Origin: Williamsia sp. CHRR-6
GTDB taxonomy: Bacteria; Actinomycetota; Actinomycetes; Mycobacteriales; Mycobacteriaceae
Length of the DNA: 64,000 bases
NCBI RefSeq assembly: GCF_018474015.1
Contig: NZ_JAHCSG010000002.1
Location: 558,001-622,000, forward strand
Direction: 5' to 3'
The notes below the pieces were generated by a model. It made no database searches and was not told the origin of the DNA. It saw only the letters and a program-made list of their open reading frames with translations. Below are positions 52,501-61,878 of this stretch, piece by piece. Each line of letters starts with the position of its first letter. The stretch's first letter is position 1. The translations under genes and the position numbers were made by a program.

Positions 52501-54381
52501 CCCAGGCGATCCGAACGCCGGTGACACCAGCACCCGGTCGTGGGTGATCTCCTCGATCCGCCAGCTCGACGCGCCCAGGGCGAAGATGTCGCCGACGCGT
52601 GACTCGTAGACCATCTCCTCGTCCAGTTCGCCGACCCGCGTTCCCTTCTCGCCGACCATGAACACGCCGAACAGGCCACGGTCGGGGATGGAACCGCCAC
52701 TGGTGACGGCCAGTCGCTGCGCACCAGGACGCCCGGTGATGGTGCCTGCGTCGCGATCCCACACCACGCGCGGACGCAACTCGGCGAACTCGTCGGAGGG
52801 ATAGCGGCCCGACAGTAGATCCAGCGTCGCCTCGTACGCCGAGCGTGGCAGTGTCGCATACGGTTTCGCGCGGCGGACGGTGGCAAACCAGTCCTCCACG
52901 TCGAGGGTGTCCACCGCCGCGGCCGCCACCGTGTGTTGGGCCAGGATGTCGAGTGGGTTGGCCGGAACAGTGATCTCCTCGATCAACCCGGCGCGCATCC
53001 GCGACACCGCCACCGTCGAGTGGATCAGGTCGGTGCGGTGCTTGGGGAAAACCACCCCCCGGCTGATCTCACCCACCTGGTGCCCGGCGCGGCCGATGCG
53101 TTGCAGACCGCTGGCCACCGATGGGGGAGTCTCCACCTGGATCACCAGATCGACTGCTCCCATGTCGATCCCGAGCTCCAACGAGCTGGTGGCCACCACG
53201 CACTTGAGGCGCCCAGCCTTGAGGTCGTCCTCGATGAGCGCGCGTTGTTCCTTGCTGACCGACCCGTGGTGGGCTCGGGCCAGTAGTGGGTGTGCGCCGG
53301 CGCTGGCGCCACTGCCCATCACATACGCCGGCGCGCCGCCGGGAACGGCCGGGTTCGCCTGGTCGTCGAGGTCGATTCCGTGGCGCTGGGCGTGGATCTC
53401 GTTCAGTCGTGCGGTGAGTCGCTCGGACAGGCGCCGCGAGTTGGTGAAGACGATGGTCGATCGGTTGGCTTCGACCAGGTCGACGATCCCGTTCTCCACG
53501 AACGGCCACAGCGATCCCGCCGTCGGTGCGGTCTCGTCGTCGAACTCTCCGACGCCCTCGGGGGCGGGGATGTTGGCCATGTCGGGCACCGGCACGTCGA
53601 CCGACAACTCGAAGGTCTTCGCCGCGGGCGGCGCCACCACGGTGCACGGCGCCGATCCGGCCAGGAACTGCGCCACCCGCTCGGCGGGACGAACGGTGGC
53701 CGACAACCCGATTCGCTGCGCCGGGCTCGACAACAGGTTGTCGAGCCGTTCCAACGACAGCGCCAGGTGGGTGCCACGTTTGGTGGTGGCCACCGCATGC
53801 ACCTCGTCGACGATGACGGTGTGCACGTCGGTCAGGGTGTCGCGCGCCGAGGAGGTGAGCATCAGGAACAGTGACTCCGGGGTGGTGATCAAGATGTCGG
53901 GTGGAGTCTTGAGCAACTGACGTCGGATGGCCGGTGGTGTGTCGCCGGACCGCACCCCGACGGTGATGTCGGGGACGGGTTCACCCAATGCCGCCGCCGA
54001 GCGCATCAGCCCGGCCAGCGGCGCGCGCAGGTTGCGTTCGACATCGACGGCAAGCGCCTTGAGTGGCGAGATGTAGAGGACCGAGGTGCCGCGTGCGGGT
54101 GCTGCCGGTGCCCGGCGGCCTCGCCCCGCGGGTGTCGGGGCAGGTGCGGTGGATGTGTCGTCGGCGGCACGCTCGCGGGCCAGGCGGTCGAGCGCCCACA
54201 GGAACGCCGAGAGGGTCTTGCCCGAACCGGTCGGCGCCACCACCAGCGTGTTCGCGCCGGCCGAGATCGATTCCCAGGCGCCGACCTGCGCGGCGGTGGC
54301 GTCGGGGAACGCTCCGGTGAACCAATCGCGAGTCGACGCACTGAACCGGGCGAGCACGTCGGCGGCCGCGGTCGAGGTCAT
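49561..54381 (-). CDS. lhr: Large DNA helicase-related protein Lhr
   Basis: 1606 residues from the ATG at 54381; a GTG five codons upstream is an alternative. This is somewhat longer than the roughly 1500 residues usual for Lhr. Superfamily 2 motifs: I, APTGSGKT (residues 49-56); Ia region LYISPLKALAVD; II, DEVH (192-195); III, GLSATVRP; IV, STIVFTNSRRL; V/VI, SSLELGIDMGAVD and QRIGRAGH. The Lhr core is followed by the large C-terminal region (about 860 to the end) of winged-helix and Lhr-specific domains. It is an ATP-driven 3'-5' helicase linked to DNA repair. An Ala/Pro/Arg-rich insert (residues about 70-98) separates motifs I and Ia. It is coupled to nei2. Confidence 0.96.
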   Translation of the reverse strand: MTSTAAADVLARFSASTRDWFTGAFPDATAAQVGAWESISAGANTLVVAPTGSGKTLSAFLWALDRLARERAADDTSTAPAPTPAGRGRRAPAAPARGTSVLYISPLKALAVDVERNLRAPLAGLMRSAAALGEPVPDITVGVRSGDTPPAIRRQLLKTPPDILITTPESLFLMLTSSARDTLTDVHTVIVDEVHAVATTKRGTHLALSLERLDNLLSSPAQRIGLSATVRPAERVAQFLAGSAPCTVVAPPAAKTFELSVDVPVPDMANIPAPEGVGEFDDETAPTAGSLWPFVENGIVDLVEANRSTIVFTNSRRLSERLTARLNEIHAQRHGIDLDDQANPAVPGGAPAYVMGSGASAGAHPLLARAHHGSVSKEQRALIEDDLKAGRLKCVVATSSLELGIDMGAVDLVIQVETPPSVASGLQRIGRAGHQVGEISRGVVFPKHRTDLIHSTVAVSRMRAGLIEEITVPANPLDILAQHTVAAAAVDTLDVEDWFATVRRAKPYATLPRSAYEATLDLLSGRYPSDEFAELRPRVVWDRDAGTITGRPGAQRLAVTSGGSIPDRGLFGVFMVGEKGTRVGELDEEMVYESRVGDIFALGASSWRIEEITHDRVLVSPAFGSPGRLPFWIGDSVGRPSELGAAIGAFVGELGAALPTGTEPTGADPGDVVIPVDLDARMNELGLTTYARDNLLTLIAEQRSATGHLPTDKTLVIERFRDELGDWRVVLHSPYGLRVHAPWAGAISARLRDRLGLEGVVTAADDGIIVRLPDTENDPPGAALFTVDADEVEQIITDELGGSALFASRFRECAARALLLPRRNPGRRAPLWQQRQRSASLLAVAAKFPQFPIILETLRECLQDVYDLPSLINLLREIDTRRIRIVEIETTAPSPMAASLLFGYAGAFMYADDAPLAERRAAALSLDTALLAQLLGRVDLRELLDPAVIADVEAKLQRTHPERRARDAEGIADLLRWLGPLTEPEIADRFTASDTDDAVAQTDSTRAVIAEHLAHLQVTNRVIAIHHAGALRWAAIEDTARLRDALGVPTPMGVPAVFTEPVADPLGDIINRYTRTHGPFTVAQAAESLGVGVAVVRDTLMRLARERRVIEGDFRPEPAGSGAQAEQWCNTEVLATLRRGSLAASRAEIAPVSTDAFARFLLTWNHIGVQPKAALRGVDGVAAAIDQLAGVPAPASAWESLILPSRVRDYQPGMLDELLAAGEVVWAGHGRLGTADGWISLHPSDLAPFTLPESTEIDLTDLHRRLIEQLGGGGAFQFRQLASALAPTADSGASDGASTGAPVVGDADIERALWDLVWAGHIGNDTFGPVRALLNPRPSSTGPRGTPAHRSRGRAPRLRAHRLSTSYLTTNQLALRQTPPTVGGRWCALDRRIDDPTVATHALCEQLLERYGVVTKGSVVNEGVDGGFSRIYKALSTFEDSGKVRRGYYVDGLGGAQFAATGTVDRLREHASDPTTEDSSTEVSPVGVVLAATDPANPYGAALGWPESDGHRPGRKPGALVVLVDGRLSMFVERGGKTVLTWAADADDLAAAATALAEAVRSGRVSRLQIEKVDAEPVFGTDLARALTESGFTATPRGIRMRHAVR

Positions 54382-54421
54382 GCCTCCATGATCCACGACC
54401 CCCCGAGGGCGGTGGTGGGGG

Positions 54422-54901
54422 CTACCGCACCACGATCGAGGTCGTGCAGCTGGTGACGGTCCTGGTGAATCCCTCAGCGCGCAGGGTGAAGGTCATCTCG
54501 ATGGTGCCGGCCTGCGTGAAAACGTTGGGGCTCATCTCGATCTCGGCAGATTGCCCGGTGACGTCGAACCCGCCGTAATACGTCTCCGCAAGCACGCCGT
54601 CGGCTTTGTTGACGCCTGCGACCTTCGGGTGCAGCTGGTAGCCGGTGGTGGTCTGTGGATTGCCGGTGAAAAGGGAGCGCACTGCACCTGGTTCGGCCTG
54701 GTAGAAATGCACAGATCCGTAGCCGCGGGCGAACGGGGAGGGGTCGTTCGGGTTGGTCCACAGCACGTTGCATCCACCGAGATACGTTCCGGGTCCTCCG
54801 GTTTCGGCGGTGGCAGTGGTCGGCGCGATGAGTCCGACGACCGCGGCCACGGTGCAGCCAGCGGCGGCGGCGGTGGCGGCGATTCGAGTGCGAGCAGTCA
54901 T
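54422..54901 (-). CDS. Small secreted protein of unknown function
   Basis: 159 residues from the ATG at 54901, just after a CAAGGAG box. The signal peptide runs through TARTRIAATAAAAGCTVAA to about TATA-ET (residues 30-33). The mature part contains two cysteines (GGCNVLW and VTSCTTSIVV) that could be disulfide-linked, and a beta-rich pattern (IEMTFTLRAEGFTRTVTSC). No family was recognised. The stop lies 40 bp before the lhr start on the same strand; co-transcription with lhr is possible but would be unusual for a secreted protein. The palindrome TGGTAC-N6-GTACCA lies 57 bp upstream of its start. Confidence 0.8.
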   Translation of the reverse strand: MTARTRIAATAAAAGCTVAAVVGLIAPTTATAETGGPGTYLGGCNVLWTNPNDPSPFARGYGSVHFYQAEPGAVRSLFTGNPQTTTGYQLHPKVAGVNKADGVLAETYYGGFDVTGQSAEIEMSPNVFTQAGTIEMTFTLRAEGFTRTVTSCTTSIVVR

Positions 54902-54957
54902 GGGTGAGGCTCCTTGTCGAAGGGGGTCTGGATCGGTAGGGCGAGCGTAACACGAGG

Positions 54958-54975
54958 TGGTACCGAGTAGTACCA
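54958..54975. promoter_or_regulatory. Inverted repeat in the divergent promoter region of the secreted protein and acyl-CoA dehydrogenase
   Basis: TGGTACCGAGTAGTACCA is a perfect inverted repeat with 6-bp arms and a 6-nt spacer. It sits 57 bp from the secreted-protein start and 127 bp from the acyl-CoA dehydrogenase start. It could be an operator or a promoter-associated palindrome. Confidence 0.4.
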
Positions 54976-55101
54976 GACAGGTCTTCACCCTACGGCCGCA
55001 GGGGTGGTGACCTGGACAACGCCATCCTCGAGTGGCACTCTGAGTTCGAACCTGAAACAGAGTTCAGTTTTGGGCACAGCCGACGCCGGTGGAGGAGAGT
55101 C

Positions 55102-56328
55102 ATGTTCGAGTGGTCCGAAGAAGACCTGATGGTGCGCGATGCCATACGCGGGTTTATCGACAAGGAGGTGCGCCCGCACATCGACGAGTTGGAGAGCGGA
55201 GCGCTGCCGCCCTACGACATCATCCGGAAGATGTTCGCCGCCTTTGGGATTGCCGACATGCAGCGCGATGCCCTGGAGAAGGAGCTGGCGGCCGAGGCCG
55301 AAGGAGCCGAACGCGCGGGGCGCAGTGAATCGTCGAGTTTTGCCGACTCGGCCATGCTGCTGCTCAACACCGAACTGGCTGGGGTGAGCCTGGGGCTCGT
55401 CGCTTCACTCGGTGTCAGCCTGGGACTGACTGCTGCCACCATCCGGGCCAAAGGCACGCTGGCGCAGAAGAAGCGGTGGCTGCCCGAGCTGGTGACCATG
55501 GAGAAGGTGGGGTCGTGGGCCATCACCGAACCCGACTCCGGATCGGACGCCTTCGGCGGGATGAAGACCTCGGTGCGCCGCGACGGCAGTGACTACATCC
55601 TCAACGGCAACAAGACCTTCATCACCAACGGTCCCTACGCCGACACCATCGTGCTGTTCGCCAAACTCGACGAGCAGGACGGCACCCCTCCACGCGACCG
55701 AAAGGTGCTCACCTTCGTCCTCGACAAGGGGATGGACGGGCTGACCCAGGGCAAGCCGTTCAAGAAGATGGGCATGATGTCCTCGCCCACCGGTGAGCTG
55801 TTCTTCGACAATGTGCGGGTGAGTGCCGACCGGCTGCTGGGCGAGACCGAAGACCTCGGTGACGACAAGCGCGGAAGTGCCGGGGCCAAAGCAGGTTTCG
55901 TGGCCGAGCGGGTGGGCATCGCGGCGCTGTCGCTGGGCATCATCAACGAATGTCTGCGGCTGAGCGTCGACTACGCCAAGAAGCGCACCCTGTGGGGCAA
56001 GAACATCGCTCAGTTCCAGCTCATCCAGCTCAAACTCGCCGAGATGGAGGTGGCCCGCCTCAACGTGCAGAACATGGTGTTCAGCGCGGTGGAACGCAGC
56101 CGCGCCGGCAAGCAGATGAGCCTGGCCGAGGCCTCGGCGATGAAGCTGTACTCATCGCGTGCGGCGACCGAGGTGGCGATGGAGGCAGTGCAGCTCTTCG
56201 GAGGTAACGGCTACATGGCCGAGTATCGGGTGGAGCAGCTGGCGCGTGACGCCAAGTCGTTGATGATCTACGCCGGCAGCAACGAGATCCAGGTGACCCA
56301 CGTGGCCAAGGGGCTGCTGGCCGACTGA
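55102..56328 (+). CDS. Acyl-CoA dehydrogenase with relocated catalytic Glu (IVD/LCAD-like)
   Basis: 408 residues from the ATG at 55102, after GGAGGAG. FAD/substrate motifs are WAITEPDSGSDAFGG, LNGNKTFITNGPYAD and QLFGGNGYMAEYRVEQLARDAKSLM. At the position of the classical catalytic Glu (YEGT), it has IYAGSNEIQ (Ala391). A Glu-Arg pair in the helix-G region (FVAERVGIAALSLG) lies where isovaleryl- and long-chain acyl-CoA dehydrogenases keep their base, so catalysis is probably intact. An unusual charged insert (EKELAAEAEGAERAGRSESS) lies near residues 58-75. Substrate unknown. The gene is single, ending at a strong hairpin. Confidence 0.9.
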   Translation: MFEWSEEDLMVRDAIRGFIDKEVRPHIDELESGALPPYDIIRKMFAAFGIADMQRDALEKELAAEAEGAERAGRSESSSFADSAMLLLNTELAGVSLGLVASLGVSLGLTAATIRAKGTLAQKKRWLPELVTMEKVGSWAITEPDSGSDAFGGMKTSVRRDGSDYILNGNKTFITNGPYADTIVLFAKLDEQDGTPPRDRKVLTFVLDKGMDGLTQGKPFKKMGMMSSPTGELFFDNVRVSADRLLGETEDLGDDKRGSAGAKAGFVAERVGIAALSLGIINECLRLSVDYAKKRTLWGKNIAQFQLIQLKLAEMEVARLNVQNMVFSAVERSRAGKQMSLAEASAMKLYSSRAATEVAMEAVQLFGGNGYMAEYRVEQLARDAKSLMIYAGSNEIQVTHVAKGLLAD

Positions 56329-56374
56329 TCGATCCCGACTCAGACCATCGGTCCCAGTCGATCGGTCCCAGACA

Positions 56375-56413
56375 ACGACACGGCCCACCGAGGATCTCGG
56401 TGGGCCGTGTCGT
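56375..56413. terminator. Bidirectional hairpin terminator between the acyl-CoA dehydrogenase and Ag85-like genes
   Basis: A perfect 18-bp stem, ACGACACGGCCCACCGAG and its complement, with a 3-nt loop, lies between convergent genes. It is the strongest hairpin seen in the window. Confidence 0.85.
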
Positions 56414-56424
56414 AGGTGGTGAGG

Positions 56425-57459
56425 TCAGGCGCCGATCGCGCGTCCCATTTGCGGCCAGGACAGGTGCAGCTCGTCCTCCCAGTAGTTCCAGGAGTGGGTG
56501 CCCACCGGCGGGAAGTGGAACTTCGCCGGGATCTTCAACTCGGCCAGTCGGCTCTGTAGTCGATGTGCGCAGAAGTTGGTGGCGGCTTCGATGGGCCCGC
56601 CCAGCAGGATCTGCTCGCCGAAGGTGGTGCCGAAGCGGACCTTGTCGGGGGAGTCATACGGTCCGGGGAGCCCGCTTCCGTTGGACACATAGATGCTCAG
56701 CCCGCGCAGCTTGGCCGCGGACACGATCGCGTCATTGGCCTTCCACAGCGGACCGTCATACGGGCCCCACATGTTGGTGGGGTCGGCGCCGCCACGTCCG
56801 TTGACGACCAGCTTGATGTAGGTCTGCCCGTCGAAGGCCGACGAGGCGACGCATCCGCTGTAAGAGCCGACGGCCTTGAAGCGCCCAGGGTTGTCCATGG
56901 CCAGGTTGAACACAGAGGTGGCCGACGACGAGATGCCCGCGATCGCGTTGCTGCCGGAAGCGCCCAGGGCCTTGTCGATGATCTCGGGCAGTTCTTTGCC
57001 CAGGAAGGTCGACCACTTCACCTTGCCGAGGACCTTGTCGTCCTTGATCCAGTCGGTGTAGTAAGTCCAGGCACCGGAGTTGGGGACCACGACGTTGACG
57101 TTCTTCTTGGCGAAGAACGACACGATGTCGGTGTTGCGCTGCCAGGTGGCCGAGTCCTCGCCTCCACCGGCTCCGTTGAGCAGGTAGAGGGTGGGCCGCG
57201 GTTTGCTGCGGTCGGCCGGCAGCAGCACGGTCAGCGGGATGACCTTGTCCATCGCCGCCGAACGCACAGTGATGTTCAGTTCCTGACCGCTGACCGCGGA
57301 CACGCTCTCCAACGACGAACCGTCGCTGGACTTCACGCCGACACTCGGCAGTGCCGGCGCCGCAGTGGCTACGGTTGTGGGCACGAGTGCGATGGATGCG
57401 ATGGCCGCGATGCTGCTGGCGGCGATGACGGCGCGGCGGGTGTGAAGCCGGATCCTCAA
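56425..57459 (-). CDS. Secreted esterase, antigen 85/mycolyltransferase-like (esterase D superfamily)
   Basis: 344 residues from a TTG at 57459, chosen because it has AGAGAGG about nine bases upstream and gives a compact signal peptide (RIRLHTRRAVIAASS... ATAAPALP); a longer ATG-started frame to 57627 is less likely. The nucleophile Ser177 lies in AGISSSATSVFNLAM, as in the Ag85 GLSM motif. An oxyanion/His region is seen in PVGTHSWNYWEDEL, where Ag85 has THSWEYWG. The fold therefore matches mycolyltransferases that make trehalose dimycolate and load mycolates on arabinogalactan. Whether it transfers mycolate or is a plain esterase is not provable here. It supports a mycolic-acid-bearing host. 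Confidence 0.85.
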   Translation of the reverse strand: MRIRLHTRRAVIAASSIAAIASIALVPTTVATAAPALPSVGVKSSDGSSLESVSAVSGQELNITVRSAAMDKVIPLTVLLPADRSKPRPTLYLLNGAGGGEDSATWQRNTDIVSFFAKKNVNVVVPNSGAWTYYTDWIKDDKVLGKVKWSTFLGKELPEIIDKALGASGSNAIAGISSSATSVFNLAMDNPGRFKAVGSYSGCVASSAFDGQTYIKLVVNGRGGADPTNMWGPYDGPLWKANDAIVSAAKLRGLSIYVSNGSGLPGPYDSPDKVRFGTTFGEQILLGGPIEAATNFCAHRLQSRLAELKIPAKFHFPPVGTHSWNYWEDELHLSWPQMGRAIGA

Positions 57460-57662
57460 AATGAAAAGCCTCTCTGGCAATTGCGGCACGGAACCTTCCC
57501 CGCGCTCATCAGACATCTGATCGTAGGTCATCACCACACGCGCGGAGGTCCGGAATGCCAGTGATGGCAGTTCAGGGCGACATCGTTCACCAATTGTTAT
57601 CCGTTGCCGGGCAATGAATTCGGACATTTCCTACGCGCAGATCGGAATTGTTGTGGCCCATC

Positions 57663-58076
57663 TCAGTCGCGGTGGGACGAATTCCAGAGGCGTGTGTCGA
57701 AGTCCACATCGGTGAATTCGGGCATCGGCAGTTCCAACGCGGACCGCGCGAAACGGACAACTGCCGCGGCACCCGCGTGGGCGGCCGCGCCGGAGTCGGC
57801 CACATCAGGACGGGTGAAGACCAGGAGTTGCGCCGATGCCGGGGGATCGTTGGATGCGACGACGGTGATCAGCGCGAACAGTTCACCCGTCGTCGGCTGG
57901 CAGGCCGCCCACGTGAAGCGCCGCTCGTGCGCCCAGCCTGCGGCGGCAGCGTCGATGACCTCAACGGGCGAGGCGCCCAACGCCATGGTCGCCAACGCGG
58001 GCACGTCGGACACCCGGTCATCGGCGCGCAGTGCACGCAGATACCAGGCTCCGGCGTTGATCTCGATGGGGTCCAC
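57663..58076 (-). CDS. Small protein with GNAT-like N-terminal segment, function unknown
   Basis: 137 residues from a GTG at 58076. The opening INAGAWYLRALRADDRVSDVP resembles the first strand-helix of GNAT acetyltransferases (I-R-A-G-x-x-x-L-R-x-L-x-x-D-D), and FTWAACQPTTGELFALITVV resembles the following strands. The acetyl-CoA pyrophosphate loop (Q/R-x-x-G-x-G/A) is not seen, and the protein is shorter than a full GNAT, so it may be a degenerate or regulatory member. It lies 14 bp downstream of the accA3 stop on the same strand and is probably co-transcribed with it. Confidence 0.6.
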   Translation of the reverse strand: MDPIEINAGAWYLRALRADDRVSDVPALATMALGASPVEVIDAAAAGWAHERRFTWAACQPTTGELFALITVVASNDPPASAQLLVFTRPDVADSGAAAHAGAAAVVRFARSALELPMPEFTDVDFDTRLWNSSHRD

Positions 58077-58090
58077 GACGGACCTGAGGG

Positions 58091-59887
58091 CTACTTGATC
58101 TCGAGCAAGACGGTGCCCTGGGTGACCGGGGTACCGGGCTCGACCGTCAGGCCGGTGACGGTGCCGTCCTTGTGGGCGGTCACCGGGTTCTCCATCTTCA
58201 TGGCCTCGAGCACCACGACCAGGTCGCCGGCGGACACGGTCTGTCCCTCTTCGACCGCGACCTTGACCACGGTGCCCTGCATGGGGGCCGCGATCGCGTC
58301 ACCGGACACCGCGACACCGCCGCCCTTGGCGCGGGTACGGGCCTTGGGCTTCTTGCGCACAGCGCCGGCGCCGCCGCCGTTGCCGCCACCGGACAACGCC
58401 AGGTCACCGGGCAGCGACACCTCGACCCGTCGGCCCCCGACCTCGACGACCACGGTCTGTCGGGGAGTCGATTCGTCGTCGTCGATGGACCCACCGCCGG
58501 TGTATGGCTCGATCGGGTTGTCCCAGTCGGTCTCGATCCATTTGGTGTAGATGTCGAACCCGTTGCCGTCGCCGACGAAGGCCGGGTTGGACACGATGTG
58601 GCGGTGGAAGGGCAGCACGGTGGCCAGGCCTTCGACCTCGAATTCGGCCAGCGCCCGCCGCGAGCGCTCCAGCGCCTGCTCGCGGGTTTCGCCGGTGACG
58701 ATCAGCTTGGCCAGCATCGAGTCGAACTGCCCGCCGATGACGTCGCCGGCCACCACACCCGAGTCGACCCGCACGCCAGGGCCGGTGGGTTCCTTGTAGA
58801 CGGTGATGGGGCCGGGTGCGGGCAGGAAGCCGCGCCCGGCGTCCTCGCCGTTGATCCGGAACTCGAACGAATGTCCCCGCGGGGTGGGGTCCTCGGTGAT
58901 CTCCAGCGGCAGACCGGCGGCGATGCGGAACTGCTGGCGGACCAGGTCGATGCCTGCGGTCTCCTCGGTGACGGGGTGTTCGACCTGCAGGCGGGTGTTC
59001 ACCTCGAGGAACGACACGAGGCCGTCGGAGCCGACGAGGAACTCCACGGTGCCCGCGCCGTAGTAGCCGGCCTCCCGGCAGATGGCCTTGGCCGAGGAAT
59101 GGATCTTCTCGCGCTGCTCGGGCGTGAGGAACGGTGCGGGCGCCTCCTCCACCAGCTTCTGGAAGCGGCGCTGCAGGGAGCAGTCGCGGGTGCCTGCGAC
59201 GACGACGTTGCCGTGCTGGTCGGCGATGACCTGGGCCTCGACGTGGCGCGCCTTGTCCAGGTAGCGCTCCACGAAGCACTCGCCGCGGCCGAAGGCCGAG
59301 ATGGCCTCGCGGGTGGCGGAGTCGAACAGCTCGGGGATCTCCTCGATGGTGTAAGCGACCTTCATGCCACGGCCACCGCCACCGAAGGCGGCCTTGATCG
59401 CCACCGGGACACCGTGTTCCTGGGCGAAGGCGATCACCTCGTCGGCGCCGGCGACCGGGTCCTTGGTTCCCGGGGCCATCGGCGCATCGGCTTTGAGCGC
59501 GATGTGGCGCGCGGTGACCTTGTCGCCGAGATCGCGGATGGACTGCGGCGAGGGGCCGATCCAGGTGATGCCCGCGTCGATGACGGCCTGGGCGAAGTCG
59601 GCGTTCTCCGACAGGAACCCGTATCCGGGGTGGATGGCGTCGGCACCGGACTTGGCGGCCGCGTCGAGGATCTTGTCGAACACCAGGTACGACTCGGCCG
59701 AGGTCTGACCACCGAGGGCGAACGCCTCGTCGGCGAGCTTGACGAACTGCGCGCCGGCATCGGGTTCGGCGTAGACGGCCACGCTGCTCAGGCCTGCGTC
59801 CCGGGCGGCACGGATCACTCGGACGGCGATCTCACCTCGGTTGGCCACGAGAACCTTGCTGATCACCGGGCTGGCATGACTGGGCAC
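58091..59887 (-). CDS. accA3: Acetyl/propionyl-CoA carboxylase alpha subunit (biotin carboxylase plus biotin carrier)
   Basis: 598 residues from a GTG at 59887, five bases after AGGAG; the long extension upstream is the opposite frame of the PapA-like gene. The biotin carboxylase domain has [19 protein letters not shown], the ATP-grasp glycine loop [13 protein letters not shown], and [17 protein letters not shown] Gly-rich, Lys/Arg-rich linker precedes the biotinyl domain with the modified lysine Lys564 in LEAMKMENP. AccA3 serves several carboxylases (with AccD4, D5, D6) that make malonyl- and methylmalonyl-CoA and the carboxylated mycolic acid precursor. No beta subunit is in the window. Next door are the SufE-SseA pair and a PapA-like gene, as in mycobacteria for the former. 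Confidence 0.95.
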   Translation of the reverse strand: MPSHASPVISKVLVANRGEIAVRVIRAARDAGLSSVAVYAEPDAGAQFVKLADEAFALGGQTSAESYLVFDKILDAAAKSGADAIHPGYGFLSENADFAQAVIDAGITWIGPSPQSIRDLGDKVTARHIALKADAPMAPGTKDPVAGADEVIAFAQEHGVPVAIKAAFGGGGRGMKVAYTIEEIPELFDSATREAISAFGRGECFVERYLDKARHVEAQVIADQHGNVVVAGTRDCSLQRRFQKLVEEAPAPFLTPEQREKIHSSAKAICREAGYYGAGTVEFLVGSDGLVSFLEVNTRLQVEHPVTEETAGIDLVRQQFRIAAGLPLEITEDPTPRGHSFEFRINGEDAGRGFLPAPGPITVYKEPTGPGVRVDSGVVAGDVIGGQFDSMLAKLIVTGETREQALERSRRALAEFEVEGLATVLPFHRHIVSNPAFVGDGNGFDIYTKWIETDWDNPIEPYTGGGSIDDDESTPRQTVVVEVGGRRVEVSLPGDLALSGGGNGGGAGAVRKKPKARTRAKGGGVAVSGDAIAAPMQGTVVKVAVEEGQTVSAGDLVVVLEAMKMENPVTAHKDGTVTGLTVEPGTPVTQGTVLLEIK

Positions 59888-59966
59888 TTGTTCTCCTGTT
59901 GCGGTGTGCGCGCCACTACTGGGTCGCTGGTGGCTACTGCTCGTCGGGAAGCTGTCGCAGAGCACC

Positions 59967-61421
59967 CTAACCCACCGAGCGATTGATCGGTTGGGGTGGT
60001 CGCTGGTCGAGGATTCTTCGCAGCGTCTGGGCGAACGCGGGCAGGAAATCGGCCACCTGGGTATGCAGCCCACCCTGCGCGGGGAAGCGCGCGGACAGTC
60101 GCAACCCCGAGGAGACCCGGTTGACCCAGATGAACACCTCGTCGTCGGAATAGCTGTGGCTGCGTAGCACCCGGGCGCCCCCGGCGTCGGCGTCGGCGGC
60201 GTTGGGCGTGGTGCGTGCATCGATGAACGACACCACGAACTTGGGGTCGCTGTAGGCGCCGAGGACCTCGGCGACCCGCAGCACCGGCAGGTCCGCGGCG
60301 ACCTTGGTGCGCCGCATCTCGCCGGTGGCTCGCAGCACCAGGTCGGGGAAGCTGTCGTTGTCCGACACCGCGATCGTGACCGGCGCATTGCCGACAAACC
60401 ATCCCAGCGCGCCCAGCCAGACCGCTTCGCGTCTGGTGTGACGGGTTGTCAGACAACAGAACTCGCCACCTCCCAGCTCATGGTAGGTGAGCGCGAGCGC
60501 GGCCAGCACCCCGGCGAACAGGTTGCCGCCTGCCTCGGTGCACGTGACGGTGAACCGGTCGGCGTCGGCGTCGTCGAGCAGGGCCATGTTGACCGACGAC
60601 TGCGCCGGACCGTCGGGATCGGTCTGTGCGGGCACCGAAGGCATCGGTGTCATCGGCGTGGGCACCGTCGGTGAATCATCGGACAGCGAGAACGTTGGGA
60701 GGCGATAGTCGTTGTTGGACAGGAACTCTCGCCATGACTGCACGGCCGGGTGATCGGTGTCGGCGGCATCGGCGCGCAACCGTTCCTGGGCGCTGAAGTC
60801 AACGTAGCTGCCGGTGGGGGGCAGGGCCGGATCGATCCGGGCCCGCGCGGCACGGTACAGCTCCACCAGCTCGTACTGCCCCAGAATCAGGGAGTATCCA
60901 TCGAGCAACGAGTGATCGCCGGCGAAGAGCAGGGTGAAGGACCGTTCGCGGGCAACGGTGGCGAACAGGTACGCCGGCCACTGGATGGGTGCGGTGGCCC
61001 GGTCGAAGGCGCCTGCGAGCTGATCGAGCAGCGGCGCCGCCTCGGAGTACCAACCGATCCGCGCCATCTTCAGGTGCACGGTGCCCGGCGGGGTGCTCAG
61101 TCGTTGCAGCCCGGAGTGTTTGACGATGACGTGACTACGCAGCACCTCGTGGCGGTCGATCCAACCGGTCAGCGCCGATCGGATGGCCGGCACCGACATC
61201 GGTTCGTCGAACTCGATCGCCAGCCCCAACCACGATTCGCGGCCGCCTTCGCGGCGGGTGCGCCAGCGATACTCCAGCGCTGAGCGCAGATGCATCTCGT
61301 GGTTGTGCGAGGTGGGTCGGGGATCAGTGATCCACTCGGCGAAACCGCCCGCCGACGACGGCACCCACTCCACCAACCCGCCCGGCTCGACCGGTTGATC
61401 CATCATCTGGATGAACTTCAT
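59967..61421 (-). CDS. Condensation-domain/PapA-like acyltransferase 1
   Basis: 484 residues. The family motif HHxxxDG appears as [12 protein letters not shown], with the catalytic His170 and Asp174-Gly175; the first His is Asp, as often in Pap proteins. Large domain-2 segments ([22 protein letters not shown]) are also typical of polyketide-associated acyltransferases of mycolata, which esterify trehalose or phthiocerol-type lipids with acyl chains. It starts 16 bp after the stop of the sufE gene. A second member lies 1.45 kb away, on the other side of sufE-sseA. Nothing shows the acyl donor or acceptor. Confidence 0.88.
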   Translation of the reverse strand: MKFIQMMDQPVEPGGLVEWVPSSAGGFAEWITDPRPTSHNHEMHLRSALEYRWRTRREGGRESWLGLAIEFDEPMSVPAIRSALTGWIDRHEVLRSHVIVKHSGLQRLSTPPGTVHLKMARIGWYSEAAPLLDQLAGAFDRATAPIQWPAYLFATVARERSFTLLFAGDHSLLDGYSLILGQYELVELYRAARARIDPALPPTGSYVDFSAQERLRADAADTDHPAVQSWREFLSNNDYRLPTFSLSDDSPTVPTPMTPMPSVPAQTDPDGPAQSSVNMALLDDADADRFTVTCTEAGGNLFAGVLAALALTYHELGGGEFCCLTTRHTRREAVWLGALGWFVGNAPVTIAVSDNDSFPDLVLRATGEMRRTKVAADLPVLRVAEVLGAYSDPKFVVSFIDARTTPNAADADAGGARVLRSHSYSDDEVFIWVNRVSSGLRLSARFPAQGGLHTQVADFLPAFAQTLRRILDQRPPQPINRSVG

Positions 61422-61437
61422 CGGCGTGCCGGAGGGG

Positions 61438-61878
61438 TCAGCGACCGGGGGTCGCGTCGGCGCCCGGCTGCGGCAGCCGGCCTTTGATCCGGGCCAACAT
61501 CCCGGCCATGCCGCGCAGCCGCAACGGGCTCACCACCGACTCCAGTCCCAGTGCGGTGTAGAAGTCGTCGGGCACAGCGGCGATGTCGGCCGCGGCGGCG
61601 CCGTCGAGACCCTGGTGCAGGATCGAGGCAAACCCTCGTGTGGTAGGTGCCTCGCGCGGCGCGCTGAAGAACAGTCGGACCGCCGACGGATCATGTGCAT
61701 CGACCGAGAGGAACACCGGCGACTGGCATTCGGGCACCGGTTCCATCGCCTCGGTCTGCATGGACTCCGGTAGGTCGGGCAGGTCGGCGGAGAACTCCAG
61801 CAGCAGCTGCACCCGGTCGGATTCCGACAGGGCGGCGAAGTCGTCGACGATCTCGGCGAGCGGCGGTGGCAGCGTCAC
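61438..61878 (-). CDS. SufE family Fe-S assembly / sulfur acceptor protein (Rv3284-like)
   Basis: 146 residues from a GTG at 61878; the longer frame upstream is not real. SufE features are seen: [24 protein letters not shown] at the N-terminus and the acceptor Cys in [12 protein letters not shown] conserved tail [19 protein letters not shown] ends the fold. In bacteria SufE takes persulfide sulfur from a cysteine desulfurase; in this location, coupled by a 4-bp overlap (GTGA) to the rhodanese SseA, it may accept sulfane sulfur from it. The same pair is found next to accA3 in M. tuberculosis. Confidence 0.92.
   Translation of the reverse strand: MTLPPPLAEIVDDFAALSESDRVQLLLEFSADLPDLPESMQTEAMEPVPECQSPVFLSVDAHDPSAVRLFFSAPREAPTTRGFASILHQGLDGAAAADIAAVPDDFYTALGLESVVSPLRLRGMAGMLARIKGRLPQPGADATPGR

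Noticed and set aside
58172-59986. A 604-codon open frame antisense to accA3
   Set aside because: It lies opposite the conserved accA3 coding frame, has His/Gly/Asp-rich composition typical of a high-GC shadow frame and no recognisable domain.
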